This document shows positions 8,626 to 18,423 of a stretch of DNA of 39,150 nt, piece after piece. Below the pieces are notes generated by a model. That model ran no database searches. It was not told the DNA's origin and worked only from the letters and a program-made list of their open reading frames with translations. Numbering within the stretch: the first letter of the stretch is position 1; each line of letters opens with the position of its first letter. Both the position numbers and the translations under genes were made by a program. Origin of the DNA: Nemertoderma westbladi (taxonomy: Eukaryota; Xenacoelomorpha; Nemertodermatida; Nemertodermatidae); contig JAUCBJ010001627.1 of NCBI GenBank assembly GCA_032718475.1, positions 1 to 39,150 of the forward strand, read 5' to 3'.

Positions 8626-9663
8626 TTAAACGCATTTGTAATTGTCACCAATGTCTGCAGCAGGATCCTGAGTAGGGAACTTATCACCTCTCGTAGAGTC
8701 ACCACTGTCATTGCCTTCGAGAAGGCACAGCCTCTGGATAGGGCGTTGGTAGTGGCCCTTTTTATAATTGTCACCAATGTCTGCAGCAGGATCTTGAGTA
8801 GGGAACTTATCACCTCTCGTAGAGTCACCGCTGTCATTGCTTTCAAGAAGGCAGAGCCTCTGGATAGGGCGTTGGTAATGGCCCTTTGCCGTTCGTATCG
8901 TCACAGTCCTCGCAAGTCCGTCTTTACTCGGATGTATTGTCACAACTCGCGCCACAGGCCAGTGGACGCGGTCTTTAAGGTCTTCTTTTACTAGTACCAT
9001 GTCGCCAACTTCGACATTCCTGTAGGTGTTGTTCCACTTCCTCCTGGTCCGGAGGGTTATGAGGTACTCCTGGGCCCAGATTCTCCACCAATGCACTGCC
9101 AACGCTTGGGCCTTCTTCCAGTTTATATGTCTCGCAATATCATTGGGATCCGGAAACATTGTCTCCGGGAGAACATGAGTTTTAGGTCTCCCCAGTAGGT
9201 GATTAGGAGTAAGGGGCTCCAGGTCTGTGGGGTCGTCGCGGATAGGGACAATGGGTCGGTTGTTCAGGGTAGCCGTGATCTCGCAGAATGTTGTGCGGAG
9301 GGTGTCATGGGTTACCCGGGTGTCTCCTAGAGCGATGCGCATGGATCGTTTCACTAGGTCGATCAGTTTCTCCCATACCCCGCTCGTATGGGGCGCTAAG
9401 GGGGTTTGGAAGTGCCACTGTATCTGGTGTTCCTTCCAGACTTGGGATGCGGTGTTATCGGTAAACCATCCCTCGATCGCCTCTCTAAGTTCTCTTTCTC
9501 CTCCCACAAAGTTTGTGCCATTATCGGAATACATGTGACGACATGTCCCATTGCTTGCCACGAACCGACGCAGAGCGTTGATGAATGCGTGTTGCGTAAG
9601 GTTCACCACAATGTCTAGGTAGATTGCCCTAGACCTAAGGCATGTAAATATGGCCCCCAGCAT
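8626..9663 (-). pseudogene. Integrase catalytic core and C-terminal domain (rve type), frame-shifted from pol
   Basis: Translation from the frame change at about 9658 gives IFTCLRSRAIYLDIV, then the second catalytic Asp in MYSDNGTNFVGG, and the third acidic residue in PHTSGVWEKLI, the usual BEL/Pao form of the DDE integrase. A DUF5641-like segment follows (VGDMVLVKEDLKDR..W..ARV). Integrase joins element cDNA to the chromosome with a 5-bp stagger, agreeing with the GAGAG duplication. The first catalytic Asp (TGVDCFGPF) and the HHCC zinc module are in the preceding frame. The shift lies in a five-base G-run (C-run 9654-9658 on +), so it looks like a simple slippage error. The C terminus is a 42-residue tandem duplication. 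Confidence 0.88.
8637..8888 (-). repeat. 126-bp tandem duplication at the integrase C terminus
   Basis: Two nearly identical copies at offset 126 bp (for example the TAATTGTCACCAATG blocks at about 8639 and 8765). The unit is a multiple of three, so the frame is kept, and each copy ends DPAADIGDNYK. A few substitutions separate them. Confidence 0.9.
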
Positions 9664-12524
9664 TTGATGTTGGATCGTCGTTCAATGACCGTAAACGGAC
9701 CGAAACAGTCCACTCCGGTGACGTAGAATGGTGGGGAATCGGGCTGTAGACGGGTGGCTGGTAAGTCGGCCATCTTTTGTGTGAGTGGTGGCGCTAGATA
9801 TCTTCTGCAGATAAAGCAACGTTTCAACACTTTCCGGATCAGTGGCTGGATGTGTGTGATCCAATATCTTTGTCTTATATTAGCTATAATCCAGTTTTGT
9901 CCTGCGTGATGGTTCTCCTCGTGACATTGTTGAATTAATAGCTTGGCTAGTGTTGAAGTTCCGGGCAGAAGCGCCGGGTATTTAACCTCATATTCGACCG
10001 GGGCGTTTGCCATCCGGGTATTCAGTCGGATCAGTCCGTCCTCTCCCATCATTGGTCTCAGTTGGTAGACTGGGCTATCCGGTTTCAAGGTCTTGCCCAC
10101 ACTGAGTTGTTCCCACTCATCGGGGAAACTTTCTCTCTGGACATATCCAACGATACACTTCTCTGCGATAATGAGTTCTTGTATACTCCGTTGAACTATC
10201 GGCTTGTTGTCTTTCCACCTTAGGAAGTTGTGAAGGGTTATAATGTGGTGGATGAGCCGTCTCATTGATGAGGTTCGCTCGATCAACAGATATAAAGACG
10301 CCGCTGGTTGAATGATCGTCGCAACGTTATAGTGCCTGCCCGAGTCCTTTGCAGGCTCAGTCAGACAACTATAAATTTCCACTGCGTTGCTTCTATGGAT
10401 TTTACGGATCTCTTTATCGTCCTCGGAGTATTTTCCGCTATCGAGTTCGGGGTCGAATCGGGTACTCCATGTTAATTGTGGCTGTTGTAGGAATTCCGGG
10501 CCTGTAAGCCAGAGTTTACTTTTACCGAGTTGTTTTGGGGTGGCGCCTCGGCTTGATAAGTCCGCTGGGTTTTCTTTCCCGTTCACATGGTGCCACTGTT
10601 CTCGGCCGGTACACTGTTTAATCTCTGTGGCTCGGTTCGCAACAAACGTAGTGTGACGCCGTGATGGAGAGTGGAGATAATAGAGAACTATACTCGAATC
10701 GACCCAGAAGTGTTGAGACTCGATGGGGATTCGTAGGTTCCGCATGACCATGCGATTCTGTCTTACTGCCCAAACTGCAGCCTGTAGCTCGAGTCTTGGA
10801 ATCGTTGCTACGAATTCCCCGGATACTGTCTTGGCTTTAGAAAATAAGAAGCTCGTATCGCCGTTTCCATCGTTGCTGAGTCTTCGTAAGAAGGTGACTA
10901 CGCCAATTCCGGTATTCGAAGCATCCGAGAAGGTATGGAGCTGGAAGATATCGGTGGGTAGTTTATCGAGGAAGAACGGTCGAGGTATCCGCATAAGATG
11001 TAGGTGTTCGAGCTGCTCCGTCCATCCTCTCCACCTGACGCTGAGGTGTAGGGGGAGTTCTTCGTCCCATCCCAGTCCTTCTATCCACATTTCCTTAATC
11101 AGGTTCATTCCGGCCAAGGTTACTGGAGATATAAAATTTAGTGGGTCGAAGATGGCGCTTTTTATCAACAAACATCCCCTTTTTGTCATAGGCTTGGGTA
11201 GGGGTTTATATTTGAAAATGAATTCGTCTGATTCTATGTCCCATTCAATCCCAAGTACACGGTGTTCCACATCCTCCGAATACATTTTGTTATTTTCCAG
11301 TCGGATGTCCTCCGGAAACTTTTCCATAAGTGTTTTGTCGTGGGATCTGAACTTCACGAGCGGAAAACCTCCTTTCTTTAGACATTCTACCATCCCCATT
11401 GCTAGCTGATATGCCTCGTCCACATTATCTGCGCCGGCGCATCCATCGTCCACGTAAAAGCATCGTCGGATGGTTTCTATGACGGTTGGAGGGAACTCGT
11501 TTTCGCACATAGTTGCCGTCCTCTTCAGCATGTCACTGCATGCTACCAGCGAGTCCTTAGCACCGAAGATCCTGACGACCATACGCATTATGTCTACGTC
11601 CTTTATCGTAAGTTGACTAATCTCCTGTTGAGTTAGCGTTTTATCCGTACATAGGATACGTAGACAGTCTGAGTCTCTTGGTAGCGTACGAACTTGATGA
11701 AACATGGCCTTGATGTCGCAGGTGAATGCTACCCGGTTTTCCCTGAACCTGATCAGTACGCCGATGAGTGTACTATATATGTTGGGTCCCGTGTAAAGCT
11801 GACTGTTTAGGGATTCGCCCTGGTACATAGCGGCGGCATCATTTACCACTCGGATTTTCCCATCCTTCCGGGCTTCTACCACATAGTGGGTTGGGAGGTA
11901 ATATGTTCTTTTACCACCTTGCAGTTCATTCCGTGGTACCATTTCTGCTAATCCATCGTCGAGATATCCTTGGATTACGGTATTATATTTCTCCTTTATC
12001 TCGGGTTGGTCATTCAGCCGGCGTAGAATCCCCTTAAGTCGCCTAAGTGCCATGCTGGCGTTGTTTGCCATTGGTTTGTTTGGGTCCTTCCATAACATAG
12101 GTGAACACCAGTGTCCGTCTTTGAACGTGGCCTGGTTGAGAACGTCCATACAATATTGATCCTCTTCGGACGGGTTTTCGTCCTTTTCAGCGAACTCCTG
12201 GGTCTCTAGATTAAAGTATTTTGTCATCTCTTGTTGGGTTTTCTCGTTCTCCAGAAACAAATCCTCGTCAAGGTCCGTAGCTGAGCAATAACCCACGGAG
12301 GTTGCATTCTCTTTAATCTGACATTTGGGATATGTGTCAGTAGTTTCTTTCTTAATGCCGCAGAGTGTCCATCCCATTATTGTTCGTTCAGCGTAAAATC
12401 CATCATCCTGTTTTATAGATCGGGCGATATCTCCGGTGGGGATGTGTAGTTCCGGTGTATCAAGTCCGATCAGTAGAGTGATGCGGTTTACGTCCAACTG
12501 CGGACACCTCAGATCTACATCGTC
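9615..12524 (-). pseudogene. Pol: protease tail, reverse transcriptase, RNase H, integrase zinc domain
   Basis: The frame is open from just after a TGA at 12525-12527. Counted from 12497, it starts with the A17/DUF1758 tail (LLIGLDTPE; MGWTLCGI). RT follows with FTCDIKAMFHQV (first Asp about residue 261) and FYVDDG (YVDD 348-351). RNase H has TFSDASNTG (Asp about 525), PRLELQAAVWA (Glu about 570) and FWVDSS (Asp about 600). The integrase HHCC zinc module (HEENHHAG ... CFICRRY) and the first core Asp (GVDCFGPF) come last. It copies element RNA to DNA inside the cytoplasmic particle. The frame before the TGA is the same, so zinc knuckle, protease and RT belong to one polyprotein broken by a single stop. 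A shift at about 9656 breaks the integrase. Confidence 0.92.
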
Positions 12525-13535
12525 TCAGTCCAATTGTATGAGGGGGGCGTACTCGGCCGATTGTCGGAACCGCACTCGGAGGTCTGTATGTACCAAGGCG
12601 TTCTTGATGTTTAACTTAACCGTTTCGTAGCCCTTCATCACTCCTTCCATCTGGAGTTGCACCTCCCCGGACTCTACCTCTCTGTTATCGGTGATGGTTT
12701 GTATGGGCCGTTTACAAGGTTCATATTCTAGGCCGAGTTGCTCGAGGAAATCCCGGTCGATGATGGTTCCGTCAGACCCGTTATCAAGGAACGCGAGCGT
12801 CGTCAGGGATTTGCCAACTCCTTGAATCCTTACTGGGATTACCTTTGCGAAGACCATGTAGCGGCGATTTATAAGATTAATCGTGGCTGAAATATTTGTT
12901 ACTTGTGGTGTATCGGTGGAGATTTTAAACGGGTTGGTTTCTCTCCGTTGGGTTGTCCGGGTTCCTTTGAAAACGTGGTTCGTTTCTCCCCTTCGCTTGG
13001 CTTCGATCCGAAAGGGGAGGGTAGTGAAATCGAAGTTCGCGGGGATGTGGAGGAGCGTGTGGTGACGTTGGTCGTTACAGACGGCACAGCACGATCTTTG
13101 GTCGCAATCCCGAACATAGTGACCTGTTCCAAGACACCGGAAGCATCCTCGGTGTTTCATTATCGCCTCGAAGCGTGGGACAAGTTCGGCGAACTGAAAC
13201 TTCCTGCAGAATTCCACTTTATGTTTCTCTCCACAGAAGAGACAGAGGAGGGAGTTTGTGATGCCTTCCCTCTCGGGTGCCCAATTCGCAAGGTAACAAC
13301 ACGCCCATTCCTCGGCGGATGTCGGTTCCTCGTAGTCTTCGTCGTCGGAATCCTCGGCCATGGTGATGGCCATCGTACTCACCGGTGGGGGGCGGAATCT
13401 CGGTTTCGGAGGGGGTATCTTACTCCTGGAGTTGCTCTCTATTAAATCCAACTTGGCGAGACTCTGTTTTGAAAACATCGAGTCATTCATGGTGTAAAAG
13501 CTTTTGCGGATATACTCAGTCCCCCTCGCCCGCAA
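12525..13535 (-). pseudogene. Zinc knuckle plus DUF1758 aspartic protease, start of pol
   Basis: The frame begins with a non-ATG codon at 13535; the first ATG gives MNDSMFSKQ near 13490. A Cys/His array follows (LFCGEKHKVEFCRKF; CFRCLGTGHYVRDC, a C-x2-C-x4-H-x4-C knuckle; then CCAVCNDQRHHTLLH). The protease strand TLAFLDNGSDGTII holds the catalytic Asp in D-N-G-S, one of the D-[S/D/N]-G-S forms of DUF1758. The frame ends at TGA 12525-12527, after PLIQLD and before the same-frame continuation into RT. The protease would mature Gag and Pol. Zinc knuckles normally join Gag directly, but here they are separated from it by about 1.05 kb. Confidence 0.88.
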
Positions 13536-13620
13536 GGTACCGTTATAGGTGTTTTAACGGACATAAAAGTCATTCTTCGATATGTGTGCTTTGGTGGACA
13601 TGGTAAGGCAAAAAACCCGC

Positions 13621-14655
13621 AATGCGTAAAATACCCTGGCACAGCTTAGCCTTGATGATTCAGATTACGACATCTAACAGCTGGTTGCTGACATGGAAAC
13701 GGCCATTGGACACATGGTTTTTTGTTTAGCTTAACAGCCAATCAGAGCGATTTTTTCTGTCGATGTGGAGATATTTGGCCGATCGTGCTAGGAGTGTTCA
13801 GTCTTACTGTTTTTCTTGATACTATTGTGTTGTTTCTATCTAGGCCAGGAACACCAGCTCACCGGCTCTAGAGTCAATTCGTTTCAGACTTTGGAAGAAA
13901 CATTAGTAGGCTTAAATTATAGAGCGTATAACTGTTATCTCAGTTCAGTCTTACATTATCGGTTTAACATACATTATTATACTGCTATTTACTGTTGTCA
14001 TTGTTGTATCAGTTGGTTGAATATTATTTGGAGAACATCTATAAAGAACCCAAATTTCCCAATTTTCTTGATACACTACAGGTTAGAGAGACGGGTTACA
14101 TATAGCGATTGCGACTTATATTATTGTGGTTTGTAGTGAATTTAATGCTATTTGGTAAGCACTACATGAGTCAGTTGCTGTTCTCTTTATATATGATAAA
14201 ATTCATTGACGGTCGGCAAATTAGTGAGCAGTATTGTGTGTTACCGGTAGTGTGCATGATTGTGACTGATAACTAAGCATTTCCTAAAGAATGCGCCTCA
14301 TACGTGAATCATAAGCCTTACCGACTTACCGTTGTGTTTAGTACAAGTCATATCTCTGTTTACCTAGATAGAGCGCCACGTCCTAAAGGAACTGTTAATA
14401 TTTCCCGAAAGTGAATAATATTAGTCAGAAATTATTATTAACGATCAATCGAATAATACAGTAAGCTTACACTGCAATAATAATCTAAGCCCTCAGAATC
14501 CAGTCTCCCGGGTATATCCAGCGGGTGAATGGACGCGCACTAGGCTGGCTTCTGCTAATGTTGTGTTTATTGGTATTAAATATTTGTCAATTTCTAAAGT
14601 CTATTTATAAACCAAAAGACATATAAATTTTGGCAGGTTAAACTGCTAAAGGTCT
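13621..14655. other. AT-rich spacer between Gag and the zinc-knuckle/protease ORF
   Basis: About 1 kb without a believable ORF on either strand, richer in AT than the flanking coding DNA. BEL/Pao gag and pol are normally contiguous, so this is odd. It could be an intron, a nested solo LTR or other insertion, or a deletion/replacement. A 10-bp palindrome GTAAGCTTAC lies near 14462-14471. I could not find matching insertion-site duplications. Confidence 0.4.
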
Positions 14656-15657
14656 TCAAAAGCGCGTACACATGGCTTCGGAGATATCATCCAGGAATGC
14701 CGACATTTCAAGGAAGCTAGGATCTCGATCTGGATGTCTGCGCCGGAGATCTACGCATTTATAAGCCCACTTACTTTGTAGCCATCCGGGGAACTTCCGG
14801 GCGATCTGTCGGAGGTTTAGAATGTTGTTCAACTGGTCCTCCTTATTTAAGGGTTTCAGAGTATAGTAGGCATCCTTCATAGAGTCGGAGAATTCCTGGA
14901 TGTTCTGTGGGTCCCCTAGTGATCCCGCGTCCTGTATCAGTCTCTCTAGAGTTTTATTAATTATAGTTCCGGTATTTCCGTATCTTTTATCTAGAGTTTT
15001 CCATGCGTCATAGTATGCCTCATGAGAACCTCCCTCAAAACATGCAATAATTCTGCGTGGTTTGTCACCCAGGTATTGCGACAAATATACCAATTTCTGT
15101 GCGTCGGCTATGCCCGTTGATCCAATCTGCGCAAAGAACCGTTTCTTGAATCTGAGGTAATCGACGGGATCTCCTTCGAAGGTGCGGATCTCCATCTTAG
15201 GCATGGCAAGGCGGTTTTCCAACGCCTGGATAATACTGACGTCGTCTGAACTGGAGTGACTCGGAGGGTTATAGTTATTGGCACTCACTCCCATACTCGA
15301 TGGATCAATGATAGGTGGAGTTTTAATGATGACGCGACTACGGATTTGTGGTGTGGATGTAAATGGGTTGTTGGATCGGGGAGTGGTGTCCCGTTCCGAG
15401 TCCCTTTCAGGCTCGTACTTGGGTACACTCGTTGTCGTGGGGTTGGATGGGAAACACGGTTCCTCATTTTTCAGCGTAACCGGTGGAGGATGGAACACCG
15501 GTGCTTGTGCCGATAACGTAGACTGTATGGTAGGCGGGATCTCGGGTTTCGGAAGTTTCGCCGCTGTTGGTGTAAATGACTTCTCTAATTCCGGTACCAG
15601 GATTGGTTCATATTCATGATCTATATCCCTTTCCCAGTCCTCATAGAGTTGAATATC
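14656..15657 (-). pseudogene. Gag capsid domain (DUF1759), inner element
   Basis: It shares the frame of the upstream coiled-coil Gag region, separated only by TGA 15658-15660. After a Pro/Thr/Ser-rich linker comes the DUF1759 capsid: MEIRTFEGDPVDYLRFKKRF, LVYLSQYLGDKPRRII, then AYYDAWKTLDKRYGN and RKFPGWLQSKW. The stop is at 14656-14658. The linker codes KYEPERDSERD, whose DNA (15394-15419) repeats a motif also found in the LTR, pol and ORF3. Gag assembles the particle and binds RNA. This frame ends before the zinc knuckles, which appear only after the 1-kb spacer. Confidence 0.88.
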
Positions 15658-16488
15658 TCATTCTATAAGTGCGGCTTCGTACTCCGCGAGTTTCGCGATA
15701 TCCGCATTCTTTTTGTGTATGAGAATCGCTTGGGCCTCGGCGTGTTGTTTACGCATTTCTGCTTCCCATTTACGTTGTTCGATCTCTCGTTCGGCCTCTC
15801 GTCCACGTTGTGCGGCCTGCCGTTCGGCCTCTTGTTCGGCCTCTCGTTTTTGCATTTCGGCGGCTAATACATCTTGCTCGGTTTGCAGTTGAATATACTC
15901 ATCTTCCATCTGAGCTTTGAGGGCTAATGCCTTCCGTTCTCGTAGCTGGTCTCGGAGTGGTTGACCCCCTTGAGAGCTGTGTGCTGAACCGGACACCGCG
16001 CTCCTAGCGCTGGAGTGCTGATTTCTAGAGGACCCCATTCTCTTTCGATATACTGCTGTCCTGGTGCTGGAGGTTCGCACTGATTCTGCGTCTGTTCTTT
16101 CAGCTCTCTTGTAGTACTGTTCTTCGTAGCCCCTCACGAGGCTAAGGGTCCTCCGGTGTTGTTTGCGGAATTCGTCTAGGCGTGCAACGTGTTCTTCCAA
16201 TTTGGGATAATTTACCTGGTCGGTGGCGGGGATGAGTTCTTGGTACGCCTGTATCATTCTCTCATATCTTTGTAAGATACTTCGGATACTCTGAAGCTGA
16301 GTTTGTATCTCGTTGAGGGGGGTTTCGACTCCCTTGAGTTGTTTCTCTATACGTTGGTACGCTCGAGTGACTCCGCCTTTGAGAGCACCTAGTCGACGAG
16401 CCATGTTCTTGATGTTCGGTACCTCGTCGGTTTCCGAGTCTGTGTGGTGATCGATCTCGTCGGTATCGGATACGTTATTTGTCGTCAT
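15658..16488 (-). CDS. Gag N-terminal coiled-coil region, inner element
   Basis: A 276-aa frame starts at ATG 16486-16488. It opens with an acidic segment (DTDEIDHHTDSETDE), then a helical stretch, a Ser-rich linker, and about 90 residues of Glu/Arg/Gln/Ala-rich coiled coil with repeats such as KREAEQEAERQAAQ. Coiled-coil N-termini are common in BEL/Pao Gag and would help multimerisation. It ends in TGA (15658-15660), but the same frame then stays open into the capsid domain, so the two are one Gag interrupted by one stop. The ATG overlaps the stop of the 63-aa ORF upstream as ATGA. Confidence 0.8.
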   Translation of the reverse strand: MTTNNVSDTDEIDHHTDSETDEVPNIKNMARRLGALKGGVTRAYQRIEKQLKGVETPLNEIQTQLQSIRSILQRYERMIQAYQELIPATDQVNYPKLEEHVARLDEFRKQHRRTLSLVRGYEEQYYKRAERTDAESVRTSSTRTAVYRKRMGSSRNQHSSARSAVSGSAHSSQGGQPLRDQLRERKALALKAQMEDEYIQLQTEQDVLAAEMQKREAEQEAERQAAQRGREAEREIEQRKWEAEMRKQHAEAQAILIHKKNADIAKLAEYEAALIE

Positions 16489-16676
16489 TGTAGCGCCTCG
16501 TCGATAGCTAGATATGCGATGTCATAAAACAGTTCCTCGTAGGTATTGTACTCAGCTTGGACCACCCGAACGGTAATCCTGAATCGTCCGACGTTCGTTC
16601 CTTGTACTTCAACCTCGACGTGCCAGATTCCTGGCTCAACTTGGATTATATTAATGGGTGTGATCGATACTTCCAT
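16485..16676 (-). CDS. Small leader ORF (63 aa) overlapping the Gag start
   Basis: I do not recognise the product. The sequence MEVSITPINIIQVEPG and the following alternating hydrophobic residues (WHVEVEVQG, GRFRITVRVVQAEY) suggest a small beta-rich domain, then a helix (LFYDIAYLAIDEALQ). Its TGA overlaps the Gag ATG as ATGA, an arrangement that can couple termination to reinitiation, or allow a -1 frameshift fusion. Codon use and composition look protein-like, so it is probably translated. Confidence 0.5.
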   Translation of the reverse strand: MEVSITPINIIQVEPGIWHVEVEVQGTNVGRFRITVRVVQAEYNTYEELFYDIAYLAIDEALQ

Positions 16677-16924
16677 TCCCTGTTAACAACTCTCCAAATA
16701 TGTGATCTGCCGACTACGAGTTGGTTAGATCGAGTTTGTTGATTAATTAAACCACGACTTAGTCTTAACTCAAATACCAGAGTTTCCTCGTAGTGGGTGC
16801 TGGCAAGCACGTAGAGAGTTTTGAAGAGTATTGTAGGATTCTCAACTTCCACCAGTTGAAGTTGGCCGCGTTTTATTCTCAATTTTGACACCCTGTCAAA
16901 ATTGACTGTAATTATTCTCAATTT
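16677..16924 (-). other. Leader of the inner element with strong hairpins and no obvious PBS
   Basis: In element sense this is the region right after the 5' LTR. CAATTTTGACA-CCC-TGTCAAAATTG (16880-16904) is a perfect 11-bp hairpin with a 3-nt loop. ATTCTCAATTTTG occurs twice (16875-16887 and 16913-16925). CAACTTC (16842-16848) and GAAGTTG (16857-16863) form another stem. No TGG-type tRNA primer-binding site abuts the LTR. Confidence 0.5.
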
Positions 16925-18418
16925 TGTTGCCGTTATCCCAACACCAGGGGGGAAAAACGCCGATGCTGGAGACGTGACTTTACAGACCACCGAGCCCCGG
17001 CCAGTCACCGGATATTGATTGTGGAGAAGGAATGATTTCTGAGATGCAGGTTGCGGTTGAGAAAAAGCTGCATTAGTTGGATATACTCTTTAATGTAACT
17101 GAACTCTGTTGAACCTGATTGAGAATAATTTTGGGCTTCCCCAAATCAATATACACCAAATATTCACAATAATTATACACGACAATATAAATCCCTACAG
17201 TATATTATTTAATTACCCACTGTTCGCTCAGATTTTAGCCTAACTAATGTTCCCCAGATTTTCCCTCGGTCCTAGTCTTGATGCCGTAGTGTCGGTGTCG
17301 GTCGACCCTGTCGCGTGTCCGTTCCACCCCTCCCGAACCCCGAAGGGAACGATCATCGAGAACCAGCACGGCTTGGCTAAGGGTCGGTCCAGTCGGTAGA
17401 CTCTGTCGCGTATCCGTACCACCCCTCTCGAACCCCGAAGGGATCGGTCATCGAGAACCAGTACGGCTTGGCTAGGAGTCTGTCGTGTCGGTGGACCCGT
17501 TCGCGTGTCCGTCCCACCCCTCACGAACCCCGAAGGGTTCGATCATCGAGAACCAGTACGGCTTGGCTAGGGGTCCGTCGGTTCATCGCAGAAACCCAAC
17601 CACCTAGGCTTTCCGAGTCCCTTTCAGGCTCGTAGTCGCTTCGGCAGCCGAGAAACTGCTCCGAACAGTCGGTAGGCCAGTAGAGTCTAGTCCTTTGTCT
17701 TTCGACCCCGTCGCGTGTCCGTCCCACCCCTCACGAACCCCGAAGGGAATGATCATCGAGAACCAGTACGGCTTGGCTAAGGGGTCTGTCGTCGGTTCCC
17801 GTCGCAAATCCCTGGTGCAAGCAGCTGGCGTTCCGATGTCCTTTTCAGGCTCGTAGTAACTGCTGTTGACCAGAGACCGCTAAGGGCAGTCCTCGTCAAA
17901 CCCTTCCTCTGTAAGTCGGTAGACCCTTTCGCGTGTCCGTCCCACCCCTCACGAACCCCGAAGGGAACGATCATCGAGAACCAGTACGGCTTGGCTAGGG
18001 GTCTGTCGTGTCGTTTCCCGTCGCAAGTCCCTGACACAAGCAGCTGGCGTTCCGATGTCCTTTTCAGGCTCGTAATAACTGCTGTTGGCCAGGGACCGCT
18101 AAGGGCAGTCCTTGTCCTTTAGGCCTGGCGCGTTACCAAATCCACCTCTACAGGCAGCAGGAAGTTGGCCAGGGCCTAATAGTAATCAGGCTAACCTGAA
18201 TACTGCTTGAATTTTCCATCCCCCCCTGGCCCTTATAAACATGAAATTAGTCCCGTACCCTGTAAGTCGCCCCAAAGTTCGCCCATAAATCGCCCCCAGT
18301 TTATAGAATGTGCCCAAAACCCATGGTCCCGCACCCAGTAGTAATATCGGAATAATCATTTTAAATTAATACAAAAAATATTCAACTCGCGTTATGGAAA
18401 GTTGAAATACCGCGAACA
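16925..18418 (-). repeat. 5' LTR of the inner element
   Basis: Its near-identical partner is at 3121-4618 (offset 13804 at the left edge). In element sense it begins TGTTCGCGG at 18418 and ends CGGCAACA at 16925. It would hold the promoter, transcript start and polyadenylation signal. It carries the five UUCG hairpin repeats and three copies of the CGAG..TTTCAGGCTCG-type motif (for example 17611-17634). Confidence 0.92.
18300..18305 (-). promoter_or_regulatory. Candidate TATA box in the 5' LTR
   Basis: The minus strand reads TATAAA about 113 nt inside the LTR. A second TATAAG lies at about 18233-18238. Either could set the transcript start, but there is no direct evidence. Confidence 0.3.
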
Positions 18419-18423
18419 GAGAG
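18419..18423. repeat. Target-site duplication GAGAG, right copy
   Basis: This matches 3116-3120 and closes the inner element. Confidence 0.85.

Larger units (their letters stand above)
3121..18418 (-). mobile_element. Inner BEL/Pao-like LTR retrotransposon, nearly complete, with accessory ORF3
   Basis: It is bounded by two about 1.5-kb direct repeats (3121-4618 and 16925-18418) that start TG and end CA, flanked by GAGAG. All ORFs are on the minus strand: a 63-aa leader ORF, Gag, zinc knuckle/protease, RT-RNase H-integrase, and an 866-aa ORF3. Family assignment rests on DUF1759 Gag, DUF1758 protease, FYVDDG in RT and the integrase order. LTR divergence is low (about seven substitutions and a few indels by eye), so insertion is recent. 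Coding is still broken by two in-frame TGA codons (15658-15660 and 12525-12527) and a one-base slip in a G-run in the integrase (9654-9658). It inserted into the outer element's exonuclease-like ORF. Confidence 0.93.
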
